Part shown: in pieces, positions 1 to 5,450 of the stretch | Position numbering within the stretch: position 1 is the first letter of the stretch | Layout of the letters: each line of letters starts with the position of its first letter | NCBI GenBank assembly: GCA_964412395.1 | Contig: CAYPOY010000238.1 | Location: 1 to 8,077, forward strand | Direction: 5' to 3' | Length of the DNA stretch: 8,077 nt | Origin: CAYPOY01 sp964412395 | GTDB taxonomy: Bacteria > Chloroflexota > Anaerolineae > B4-G1 | The notes under the pieces: model-generated | Databases searched by the model: none | What the model was told of the DNA's origin: nothing | The model's input: the letters and a program-made list of their open reading frames with translations, nothing else | Made by a program: the position numbers and the translations under genes

Positions 1-95
1 ACACCCTCCAGATCGGCCAGTAATTGCACCAGTTCCACGATGCTCGGATCCAGGGGTTTCAGCACGTCCAGCACCAATCGTCTCAGGTTTCCCAT
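1..95 (-). CDS. DUF211 family protein, N-terminal part (gene runs off window)
   Basis: This is the first 31 codons of a minus-strand gene whose ATG is at 95-93; the rest lies beyond base 1. The visible peptide begins MGNLRRLVLDVLKP and continues with DPSIVELVQLLADLEG. This matches the N-terminus of the DUF211 family, small ferredoxin-like-fold proteins known mainly from archaea, with no firm function that I know of. The gene starts only 7 bases after the trmI stop codon. A GGAGG sequence inside the last trmI codons and a TAGGAT just before the ATG can serve as ribosome binding sites, so it is almost certainly co-transcribed and possibly translationally coupled with trmI. The family call rests on this short stretch only. 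Confidence 0.75.
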   Translation of the reverse strand, partial: MGNLRRLVLDVLKPLDPSIVELVQLLADLEG

Positions 96-102
96 ATCCT
101 AT

Positions 103-900
103 TCACTCCTCCAATGGTATGAGCGCCCGCGCGAAGATCAGGTAGCCAGTGTGAGCTACCATACGGTCCATCGGCCGTAGGCGGGCGGGCACCGCCTTGT
201 ACGGCCGGAGCAACAGTTCTTCTACTTCGATCAGGCCGAAGTTGGTCTCTTCCAGTGCGCCGATCAAGCGACTGACTTGATTAGTAGTAGGTAGGATGCA
301 GCCAAAGAACCCACCGTTGGCAAGAGCCTCGTGGGCCTGTGTCAGGTAGTCCCAGGGGTTGGGCAGGTCTAAGAACAGAGCGTCGGCGTCGCGTTCGTCG
401 AAGCCCTCAGCGATGTCGCGCAGCTTGAATTCCACAAACTCGGCCAGACCAAGCTGTTCCAGGTTCCTGCGGGCCAATTGTTGCATCTCCGGGCGGACCT
501 CGTAGGAGCAAACGCGGCCGGTAGGGCCGACTGTCTGGGCGAAGACCAGCGTCAGCCCGCCACTGCCGGTGCCGGCTTCGATCACGCAGCAACCAGGGGC
601 AATGCACATCTTCATCAAAATGTAGCCTGCTTCTTTGGGATAAACGATCTGAGTGGTGCGCTTGAGGTCACGCACGAGGTCGTCAGTGGAGGGCCGGAGC
701 AACAAGAACGGATACCCCAGGTGAGTGAATAGTTGGGTCCCCCAAGGAGTTGCAATCAGGTCATCGTGGGCCACCACCCCACGGTGGGTGTGGAATTGTG
801 AGCCTGGCTCCAGCCGGACGATGAACGATTTGCGGTCGCGGCCAACCAGCAGGGCCAGGTCGTCAGGTTGTGCAGTTTGCACAGCTTTCTCAACGATCAA
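103..900 (-). CDS. trmI: tRNA (adenine-N1)-methyltransferase, TrmI/GCD14 family
   Basis: This 265-residue protein is predicted to methylate N1 of adenine (position 58) in the T-loop of tRNAs using S-adenosylmethionine in the cytoplasm. Residues 1-75 form the small N-terminal beta domain typical of TrmI. RTTQIVYPKEAGYI (81-94) is the signature before the Rossmann domain. VIEAGTGSGGLTL (106-118) is SAM motif I, E134 follows the next strand and should contact the ribose, and DALFLDLPNPW (173-183) is the catalytic motif with D178. Length agrees with bacterial and archaeal TrmI. The start is taken as TTG at 900-898 because GGAG lies 5 bases before it and no better start exists. It is the first gene of a minus-strand operon with the DUF211 gene. 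Nothing appears truncated. Confidence 0.93.
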   Translation of the reverse strand: MIVEKAVQTAQPDDLALLVGRDRKSFIVRLEPGSQFHTHRGVVAHDDLIATPWGTQLFTHLGYPFLLLRPSTDDLVRDLKRTTQIVYPKEAGYILMKMCIAPGCCVIEAGTGSGGLTLVFAQTVGPTGRVCSYEVRPEMQQLARRNLEQLGLAEFVEFKLRDIAEGFDERDADALFLDLPNPWDYLTQAHEALANGGFFGCILPTTNQVSRLIGALEETNFGLIEVEELLLRPYKAVPARLRPMDRMVAHTGYLIFARALIPLEE

Positions 901-910
901 GTTATCTCCA

Positions 911-931
911 AAGCCTCGCGGCAGAGGCCTT
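911..931 (-). other. small hairpin just upstream of the trmI ribosome binding site
   Basis: GCCTC (913-917) and GAGGC (924-928) form a 5-bp GC-rich stem with a 6-base loop. Two flanking A/T pairs can join if one base is bulged. On the minus strand it sits in the predicted trmI leader, a few bases before the GGAG that serves the TTG start, so it could modulate initiation. The stem is short and could be chance. Confidence 0.25.
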
Positions 932-961
932 GCTCCAAGTTCAAAAACCTACTGCCTCACA

Positions 962-989
962 ATTATAGCGCACTCTCACCGCAGCGCAA
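962..989 (-). promoter_or_regulatory. predicted sigma-70 promoter for trmI-DUF211
   Basis: Read on the minus strand, TTGCGC (989-984) is followed after 16 bases by a perfect TATAAT (967-962). Transcription would begin near base 955, giving a leader of about 55 bases before the TTG start of trmI. The -10 is consensus and the -35 matches at four of six positions. No competing site was found nearer to the gene. Confidence 0.6.
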
Positions 990-999
990 CTTCCGCTCC

Positions 1000-1156
1000 G
1001 CGGGGGTGTATTTCAATCTGGGGGCGAACCCTCCCGCAGGCTATGGTGGCGCAGTGAATGTCCGCTGTAGCGCTAGGCAGAGCCAGATGGAACGGGAAGT
1101 GGCATGGGCAACCTGCGGGAGGGTCTGTTTGCCCCAGGACTGAAATGCCCCTCGTG
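1000..1156. repeat. large imperfect inverted repeat (possible miniature element or structured intergenic repeat)
   Basis: This occupies most of the 371-base stretch without a gene between trmI and the response regulator. ACCCTCCCGCAGG (1028-1040) is repeated as its exact reverse complement at 1112-1124. Outside these, ATTTCAATCTGGGG (1010-1023) matches the reverse complement of 1132-1146 with one substitution and one insertion. A G-rich/C-rich pair (about 1000-1009 and 1147-1156) continues the symmetry weakly. The two arms are about 40 bases each around a 71-base centre. I see no coding sequence and no second copy in this window. It lies neatly between the -35 boxes of the two outward-reading promoters. 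A non-autonomous mobile element, a structured RNA or a chromosomal repeat family are all possible. Confidence 0.6.
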
Positions 1157-1167
1157 CTTCTTGCAAT

Positions 1168-1196
1168 TTGACTTGAAAGCAGGATAGTGGTACACT
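1168..1196 (+). promoter_or_regulatory. predicted extended -10 promoter for the response regulator
   Basis: TTGACT (1168-1173) and TACACT (1191-1196) are separated by the optimal 17 bases, and TGG directly precedes the -10 as in extended -10 promoters. Transcription would start near 1203, about 70 bases before the ATG at 1272. A perfect TATAAT at 1200-1205 is also present, but it lacks a well-spaced -35. Confidence 0.65.
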
Positions 1197-1205
1197 AAAT
1201 ATAAT

Positions 1206-1228
1206 AATATCGGCCGCGGCCTAGTATT
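1206..1228. promoter_or_regulatory. near-palindrome at the start of the response-regulator transcript, possible operator
   Basis: GGCCGCGGCC (1212-1221) is a perfect 10-bp palindrome. It is flanked by AATA on the left and TATT on the right with slightly uneven spacing, so the symmetry extends to about 23 bases. It begins just after the predicted transcription start, where a bound repressor would block RNA polymerase. No regulator can be named from the sequence. The centre could also be chance in GC-rich DNA. Confidence 0.3.
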
Positions 1229-1271
1229 CTGATCTGTGTCAGTTTGCCCGCGAAACAGAGGGAGGTACCGA

Positions 1272-1652
1272 ATGGCAGAGGAGAAGAAGGTTGTTGTCTG
1301 CATCGAGGACGAGCCCGAGATGATTGACCTGGTCAAACTGATCCTCGGGCGCAAGGGATTTGATCTCGTCGGCGCTGTCGGTGGTCGTGAGGGCCTGGAG
1401 ACAGTGCGCAGGCTCAAGCCCGATCTGGTGCTGCTGGACCTGATGATGCCGGACATGGACGGTTGGGAGGTCTACCAGCAAATGAAGGCCGACGACGAAT
1501 TGAAGGACACCCCGGTTATCGTCGTCACCGCCAAGGCACAGAGCATTGACAAGGTATTAGGCCTTCACATCGCCAAGGTGGATGACTACGTGACTAAGCC
1601 GTTCGGTCCGCAGGAACTGCTGCAGAGTGTGAACAAGGTGTTGGGGTTCTAA
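1272..1652 (+). CDS. stand-alone response regulator receiver protein
   Basis: This 126-residue CheY-like protein consists of one receiver domain and nothing else. Acidic residues E12 and D13 form the magnesium pocket, and D56 in LLDLMMPDMDG is the phosphate acceptor. T86 in VVTAK and K109 in TKPF complete the conserved switch set, so it should be phosphorylatable by a histidine kinase. There is no DNA-binding or enzymatic output domain, so it probably works by protein-protein contact or as a phosphorelay shuttle. No kinase is encoded in the window, making it an orphan. The ATG at 1272 is chosen because GGGAGG lies 6 bases upstream. The open frame extends further upstream, but without a comparable site. 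It has its own promoter and appears to be monocistronic or followed by the kinase-family gene at 1880. Confidence 0.92.
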   Translation: MAEEKKVVVCIEDEPEMIDLVKLILGRKGFDLVGAVGGREGLETVRRLKPDLVLLDLMMPDMDGWEVYQQMKADDELKDTPVIVVTAKAQSIDKVLGLHIAKVDDYVTKPFGPQELLQSVNKVLGF

Positions 1653-1719
1653 ACCTGAGCCTGACGGTTCACGACGTCACTTCCATTTCTATGGTGACCT
1701 ATTCTCCACAACTGCTGAG

Positions 1720-1758
1720 CACATCGCCCCTGGTGTATGGTGACTAGGCGGCGATGTG
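1720..1758 (+). terminator. strong hairpin after the response regulator, possible terminator without a U-tract
   Basis: CACATCGCC (1720-1728) pairs perfectly with GGCGATGTG (1750-1758). The stem continues with CCTGGT (1729-1734) against ACTAGG (1743-1748, including one G-U), leaving a single bulged C and an 8-base loop. That makes 15 pairs in a compact structure 67 bases beyond the stop codon. No run of T follows, so an intrinsic terminator of the classic type is doubtful. An RNA-stabilising 3' end, a pause site or a protein-binding operator are alternatives. Apart from this hairpin and the possible -10 at 1845, the 227-base gap shows nothing else convincing. Confidence 0.4.
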
Positions 1759-1844
1759 TCGGGCATTTGATGGTTGTTCCGGCGGGCTCGAAGGGCAGTG
1801 GGGACAGGATAATCCCATAGCCATCGCATCTTGGCTTCTGGGGA

Positions 1845-1853
1845 TGCTATTTT
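1845..1853 (+). promoter_or_regulatory. possible extended -10 element before the adenosine-specific kinase gene
   Basis: TGC followed by TATTTT (1848-1853) has the form of an extended -10. The start of transcription would fall near 1860, about 20 bases before the ATG at 1880. No good -35 is present at the right distance, so this is weak. Read-through from the response-regulator promoter is an alternative. Confidence 0.22.
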
Positions 1854-1879
1854 GTTGGCAGGAGCAGGGGGTGTGAGCG

Positions 1880-2365
1880 ATGGAACTCACAGTAGTGTAT
1901 ATTGAGAAGCCAGAGACCGTGAACTTCGTTCTGGGCCAAGCGCACTTCATCAAGACGGTGGAGGATCTGCACGAGGCACTGGTGGGCAGTGTGCCAGGCA
2001 TCAAGTTTGGCCTGGCCTTCTGCGAATCTTCAGGCCCGGCGTTGGTGCGCGCCAGTGGCACCGACGACAAGTTGATCGAACTGGCGAAGCGGAACGCGCT
2101 GGCGCTGAGCGCAGGGCATAGTTTCATCATCTTCCTGGACGAGGGATTTTACCCCGTCAACGTATTAAATGTGGTCAAGATGGTGCCCGAAGTGTGCCGC
2201 ATCTTCTGTGCCACGGCCAACTCAGTCGAAGTTATCCTCGCCGAGACGGAGCGAGGGCGAGGTATCCTCGGCGTAGTGGATGGCGTTAAGACGAAGGGGA
2301 TTGAGACGGAGGATGACATCGTCCAGCGCAAGAACTTCCTCCGCATGATTGGCTACAAACTATGA
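1880..2365 (+). CDS. adenosine-specific kinase family protein (PF04008)
   Basis: This 161-residue cytoplasmic protein matches the Adenosine_kin family along its full length. The key conserved blocks are PGIKFGLAFCESSGP (about 39-53), a helix-strand region with GHSFIIFLDEGFYPVNVLN, VPEVCRIFCATANSVEVI, and the near-terminal ETERGRGILGVVDG. Members of the family are known to bind AMP/adenosine and are named as kinases, although the biochemical evidence for kinase activity is limited. The glycine-rich RGRGILGVVDG segment is the most invariant part and is intact here. The start is ATG at 1880, behind a purine-rich AGGAGCAGGGGG. The family is commonest in archaea and thermophilic bacteria, which hints at the lifestyle or ancestry of the host. 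A nucleotidase gene follows at 2493, consistent with a purine-salvage or AMP-related setting. Confidence 0.9.
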   Translation: MELTVVYIEKPETVNFVLGQAHFIKTVEDLHEALVGSVPGIKFGLAFCESSGPALVRASGTDDKLIELAKRNALALSAGHSFIIFLDEGFYPVNVLNVVKMVPEVCRIFCATANSVEVILAETERGRGILGVVDGVKTKGIETEDDIVQRKNFLRMIGYKL

Positions 2366-2492
2366 CCTTGCGAAAGCCTCACGGTCTATTTCCATCCAGG
2401 ATCGTATCGGTGTTCCCAACATGCTCCGTGTGACAAGTGAGGTCATCCGGTCCAACCTCATGCAATGTTTCACCCCTCCTTGACACGATGAT

Positions 2493-3056
2493 ATGGACGC
2501 TGGCACTGTGCTACAGTTGCTTCTCAATGCTCACCGGCTGAAGTGCACACCGCGCACGGGCTGGGTAACGCGGGGTGTGGCTGATGCCGAAAGCGTGGCC
2601 GACCACTGTTTTGGTGTGGCTTTCATCTCCCTGACCCTGGCCGAAATGGTGGATCGGCCCATAGACAAGGCCAAGTTGCTGACCATCGCGCTACTTCACG
2701 ATTTACCGGAGAGCGTGATCAGCGACCTTCCCACGCCTGCCGCAGTCCATTTTCCCCCCGGAGCTAAACGGAAGGCAGAGGCGGAAGCCCTGAACGAGTT
2801 GCTAAACGGGCTGCCATGCGCCGAGTATTGGCACTCCTGGTGGCAGGAGTTCGAGGATGGAACGAGTATCGAAGGGCAACTCGTCCGCGATGCCGACCGG
2901 CTCGACATGCTCATTCAGGCTCACGTCTACGAACAGACGACGGGCAATCGCTGGCTGGAGGAGTTCTGGCCTCCATCAGAGGACTTGTCTTTTGAATTCT
3001 CTGCCGCACAGGCGCTGTACGATGAGTTAAGAGTGCTGCGCCAGCGGCCTACATAG
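2493..3056 (+). CDS. HD-domain hydrolase, HDDC2/YfbR-like 5'-deoxynucleotidase
   Basis: This 187-residue HD-superfamily phosphohydrolase probably removes phosphate from (deoxy)nucleoside 5'-monophosphates using a divalent metal. Conserved residues match YfbR/HDDC2. H38 lies in ESVADH. H69-D70 with E73 and D78 lie in the block HDLPESVISDLPTP, almost identical in layout to YfbR. D135 in VRDADRLD is the last metal ligand. RTGWVTRGV (21-29) matches the substrate-side segment of the HDDC2 group. Length is normal. The start is ATG at 2493; an in-frame stop at 2481 leaves no room for a longer protein, but there is no clear Shine-Dalgarno. It follows the adenosine-specific kinase by 127 bases without an obvious promoter, so both may share a transcript. 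Exact substrate is inference. Confidence 0.88.
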   Translation: MDAGTVLQLLLNAHRLKCTPRTGWVTRGVADAESVADHCFGVAFISLTLAEMVDRPIDKAKLLTIALLHDLPESVISDLPTPAAVHFPPGAKRKAEAEALNELLNGLPCAEYWHSWWQEFEDGTSIEGQLVRDADRLDMLIQAHVYEQTTGNRWLEEFWPPSEDLSFEFSAAQALYDELRVLRQRPT

Positions 3057-3182
3057 CACTTGGTGGTGCGTCGTGTCCGACCAGTTGACATCCAGCGAAC
3101 TGGAGCGATTGCAAAGGGGCTGCCTTTCACATCCTCTTGTGTGATCCTCCTACCAGTGGTGTTCAAGGGGTATTGGCAGCCT

Positions 3183-3551
3183 ATGGCAGTGTGGATGTCG
3201 GCGTGGAACGGGACGCGGGGCGAGCGGCTGCTGAGACATGTGCGCCACTGTACCAGTTTCCCCTGTCGCCTGCGGGGGCTGACCTTCCGGCGAAACCTGG
3301 ACGACGATGAGGGGCTATTGTTGGTGGGACACAGAGAGGGCCGGGCCGATACCGCTATCCATATGTTCTTTGTCTTCTTCCCTATCGCCGTGATATGGAT
3401 GGACCGGAATGGGCAGGTGGTGGACACGCAGATGGCACGTCCTTTCCGCCCGCTCTACGTCCCCTGTGCGCCAGCGCGGGATGTGTTAGAGGGACCACCA
3501 ACGCTGCTTCAGCGGGTGCAAGTGGGAGATAGACTGCGCTTTGGAGGGTGA
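3183..3551 (+). CDS. DUF192 family protein
   Basis: This 122-residue protein has the DUF192 layout. RGLTFR (31-36) is the family's RGLMFR-type motif. IHMFFVFFPIAVIWMDRNGQVV (59-80) replaces the usual SFWMKNT-PLDIIFID segment. YVPCAPARDVLEGP (92-105) matches the conserved YSSxxPARYVLE-type end. Function of the family is not established. Many relatives are exported, but no signal peptide is visible in this version. The ATG at 3183 is chosen because the conserved domain begins soon after and AAGGGG lies 12 bases upstream. The frame is open back to a TTG at 3060, but that extra N-terminus resembles nothing I recognise. The 3' end carries the ribosome binding site of the next gene, so the two are probably translationally coupled. 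Confidence 0.82.
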   Translation: MAVWMSAWNGTRGERLLRHVRHCTSFPCRLRGLTFRRNLDDDEGLLLVGHREGRADTAIHMFFVFFPIAVIWMDRNGQVVDTQMARPFRPLYVPCAPARDVLEGPPTLLQRVQVGDRLRFGG

Positions 3552-3555
3552 TCAG

Positions 3556-5025
3556 GTGAATCGAAAAGTCGGCGTTGTTCTGGCTGTCTCGCTGTTGATC
3601 GGGATGTTGGCAGTGCCAGCACAGGCACAGTCGGGCGGGCCACCGTCACAGGCGACAGCGCCGATGACGACGGTGCACATTGTGCAGCGAGGCGAGACGC
3701 TTTTCTCCGTCGCCCGGCAGTACGGCCTGACCGTGGACGCCATCACTCACGCCAACGGCATCCCTGACCCACGGCAGATTTACGTCGGTCAGCGGCTCGT
3801 CATTCCTGGCGACAAGGGAGACACCGGCGTGGTGGAGACGGTGCCCCATATGGTTCAGGCGGGCGACACGCTGGCCTCTATCGCCAGACGCTACAATACC
3901 ACCTGGCAGGCACTTGTTCAGGTCAATGACCTGCTCTCTCCTAGCGTGATTTATGCGGGGCAGGTCATACAGGTGCCGGCGCTCAACAGACCTGCTGGCG
4001 AGGAGGAAGTTGCCTATCTGCCGGTAAGCGAAGGCATAGCCTACGTCGTGCGCTCCGATGATACGCTGTTCAGCATCGCGCTGCGTCATGGAGTCTCGCC
4101 CTGGACGTTGGCGGTTGTCAGCCACGTTGCGAACCCAGCACTGATCTATCCAGGGCAGGAACTGGTAGTCCCTGGCGAAGGGCCTGGCCTATTGCCCACA
4201 CCCTTTGCCTCTGTCGAGGTGCAGCCGCTACCGGTAATTCAGGGAACGACCATGATCATCGCAGTGCACGCCACAGAGCCTGTCACACTGGACGGGAGAC
4301 TGTTTGGACAGGCGGTGCACTTTGCAGAGGAAAAAGGTGTGTACTACGGGTTGGTCGGGGTGCACGTGTTCACAGAGCCTGGCCTGTATGAACTGGAGTT
4401 AAGAGCCGTGGATGCTCGCGGGCAGAGCACGGCGGTGACCACAGGAGTGTTACTGGAGGCTGGGCGCTTCGGCTACGAGCGGATTGATGTCCCTGCCAGC
4501 CGAACCAGCTTGCTCGACCCGGCTGTCTTCGCCAGGGATCGCGAGCGTTTTGATGCAGTGCGCCACATTTTTACTCCGCAGCGGCTTTGGACGACGCCCT
4601 TTCAACGCCCATGCGGGGGGTCCATTTCAGCCTACTTCGGCTCTCATCGCTCCTACAACGGCGGGCCTTACACCAGCTATCACAGCGGTGTGGACTTCCG
4701 GGCACCAGGTGGGACACCGGTGCACGCATCTGCTGCGGGCACTGTGGTGCTGGCCGAGCCAATGGCGTTGTGGGGCGATGCCGTCGTGATAGACCATGGT
4801 TGGGGCGTTTTGACGGGCTACGGGCATCTTTCGACGATCGAGGTACAGGTTGGTCAGCAGGTCTTGCAGGGTGAACTGATTGGCAAGGTAGGCAACACAG
4901 GGTTATCCACGGGCGCACATCTGCATTGGGAAATGTGGGTTGGCGGGAACAGCGTGAATGGCCTGCAGTGGCTGGAGGAGTTCTACCCCTGGCCGGATCT
5001 CGACTGGCTAGCAATTGGCGGTTGA
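3556..5025 (+). CDS. secreted peptidoglycan hydrolase, three LysM domains plus M23 peptidase
   Basis: This 489-residue exported protein is likely to cleave peptide cross-links in peptidoglycan. A signal peptide (residues 1-24: basic NRK, hydrophobic core, AQA cleavage motif) is followed by LysM domains at about 40-84, 97-141 and 161-206, which would anchor it to glycan. An extra beta-rich domain lies at about 225-310. The C-terminal M23 domain (about 356-462) keeps all catalytic residues: H376 and D380 in HSGVD, H424 in YGHL, and H455/H457 in HLHWE, so it should be an active zinc enzyme rather than a degenerate activator. The start is GTG at 3556, since GGAGG sits 8 bases upstream and gives a proper signal peptide; a TTG at 3541 would add five acidic/polar residues. 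The DUF192 stop lies 4 bases earlier. The gene ends 4 bases from the stop of the converging DUF2007 gene, with no terminator between. Confidence 0.95.
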   Translation: MNRKVGVVLAVSLLIGMLAVPAQAQSGGPPSQATAPMTTVHIVQRGETLFSVARQYGLTVDAITHANGIPDPRQIYVGQRLVIPGDKGDTGVVETVPHMVQAGDTLASIARRYNTTWQALVQVNDLLSPSVIYAGQVIQVPALNRPAGEEEVAYLPVSEGIAYVVRSDDTLFSIALRHGVSPWTLAVVSHVANPALIYPGQELVVPGEGPGLLPTPFASVEVQPLPVIQGTTMIIAVHATEPVTLDGRLFGQAVHFAEEKGVYYGLVGVHVFTEPGLYELELRAVDARGQSTAVTTGVLLEAGRFGYERIDVPASRTSLLDPAVFARDRERFDAVRHIFTPQRLWTTPFQRPCGGSISAYFGSHRSYNGGPYTSYHSGVDFRAPGGTPVHASAAGTVVLAEPMALWGDAVVIDHGWGVLTGYGHLSTIEVQVGQQVLQGELIGKVGNTGLSTGAHLHWEMWVGGNSVNGLQWLEEFYPWPDLDWLAIGG

Positions 5026-5029
5026 GGAT

Positions 5030-5329
5030 TCACGAATCATCAACGTCACCATCGTCTCGGTAGTCACTGTTCTTCCACTGTTCTTCGATGAGCGCCCGTG
5101 CCTCATCGGCGTACCTGATCGGCACCAGGATGTGCACTTCCCCCAGGCCATCCACTGTGATACCAATGACTGGCCCTATGCTCTCATAGTTCAACAGCAC
5201 AGGGATGTCCGCGCTTTCCAACTTGGCCTTGACGACCTGAGCCCTCAACAATCCTTGCGTAACATGAACCGTGATCAACCCAGAATGACGTGACCGCTCA
5301 TTTTGCCTTTTGCGTCTTGCTTCTTGCAT
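5030..5329 (-). CDS. small DUF2007-type protein (putative signal transducing protein family)
   Basis: This predicted 99-residue protein has a basic, probably disordered N-terminus (QEARRKRQNERSRH). It is followed by one alpha/beta domain with LLRAQVVKAKLESADIPVLL, a central glycine-rich turn, GLGEVHILVP and a closing helix DEARALIEE. This matches the PF09413 (DUF2007) pattern: G-LEA-LIKGKLES-GIP followed by GLG-V-VLVP. The function of the family is unclear. The ATG at 5329 is chosen because GGGAGG lies exactly 6 bases before it. The upstream ATG at 5377 has no such site and would lie before the predicted transcription start. It converges on the LysM/M23 gene and is divergent from the operon at 5451, whose promoter overlaps its own. 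The acidic tail (DDGDVDDS) is unusual in balance with the basic head. Confidence 0.8.
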   Translation of the reverse strand: MQEARRKRQNERSRHSGLITVHVTQGLLRAQVVKAKLESADIPVLLNYESIGPVIGITVDGLGEVHILVPIRYADEARALIEEQWKNSDYRDDGDVDDS

Positions 5330-5355
5330 CTTCAGCCTCCCTCGATATCGCTCCC

Positions 5356-5384
5356 ATTGTGCCCCAGATGGGTACATTTGTCAA
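5356..5384 (-). promoter_or_regulatory. predicted promoter for the DUF2007 gene
   Basis: On the minus strand a consensus TTGACA (5384-5379) is followed after exactly 17 bases by CACAAT (5361-5356), which matches the -10 consensus at four of six positions. Transcription would start near 5349, leaving a short leader of about 20 bases that contains the GGGAGG site. The -35 overlaps that of the opposing promoter by five bases. Confidence 0.55.
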
Positions 5385-5406
5385 ACTGATGCAAGCCTGG
5401 TATAAT
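5378..5406 (+). promoter_or_regulatory. predicted strong extended -10 promoter for the uncharacterised operon
   Basis: TTGTCA (5378-5383) and a perfect TATAAT (5401-5406) are 17 bases apart, with TGG directly before the -10. Transcription would start near 5413, about 38 bases before the TTG start at 5451. This is the best-scoring promoter by eye in the window. Confidence 0.75.
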
Positions 5407-5450
5407 CGCACAAGTATCTTTACGACAATTCGTATTTAGGAGACGTAGCG

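Noticed and set aside
868..1143. Plus-strand open frame across the trmI start and the inverted repeat
   Set aside because: It overlaps trmI antisense and runs through the inverted-repeat arms. It has no ribosome binding site and no recognisable protein pattern.
1200..1205. Perfect TATAAT as a second promoter for the response regulator
   Set aside because: The nearest -35-like sequence (TTGAAA at 1173) is 21 bases away, too far. The TTGACT/TACACT pair with 17 bases is better.
2438..2460. TGAGGT/ACCTCA hairpin between the kinase-family gene and the HD gene
   Set aside because: A 6-bp stem with an 11-base loop and no T-run is too weak for a terminator call. The rest of the 127-base gap shows nothing convincing.
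3081..3103. CCAGTT/AACTGG inverted repeat containing TTGACA before the DUF192 gene
   Set aside because: The arms are only 6 bases, and no acceptable -10 lies at the right distance (GATTGC at best). It is not strong enough to list as promoter or operator.
3060..3182. Extended N-terminus of the DUF192 protein from TTG 3060
   Set aside because: The added 41 residues show no signal peptide or family similarity and no ribosome binding site precedes the TTG. It cannot be fully excluded.
4484..5014. Several overlapping open frames on both strands over the M23 domain
   Set aside because: The M23 catalytic motifs are intact in the main frame; the others are by-products of GC-rich codon usage.
5330..5377. 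Longer DUF2007 start at ATG 5377
   Set aside because: It lacks a Shine-Dalgarno and lies upstream of the predicted transcription start, whereas the ATG at 5329 has GGGAGG at 6 bases.
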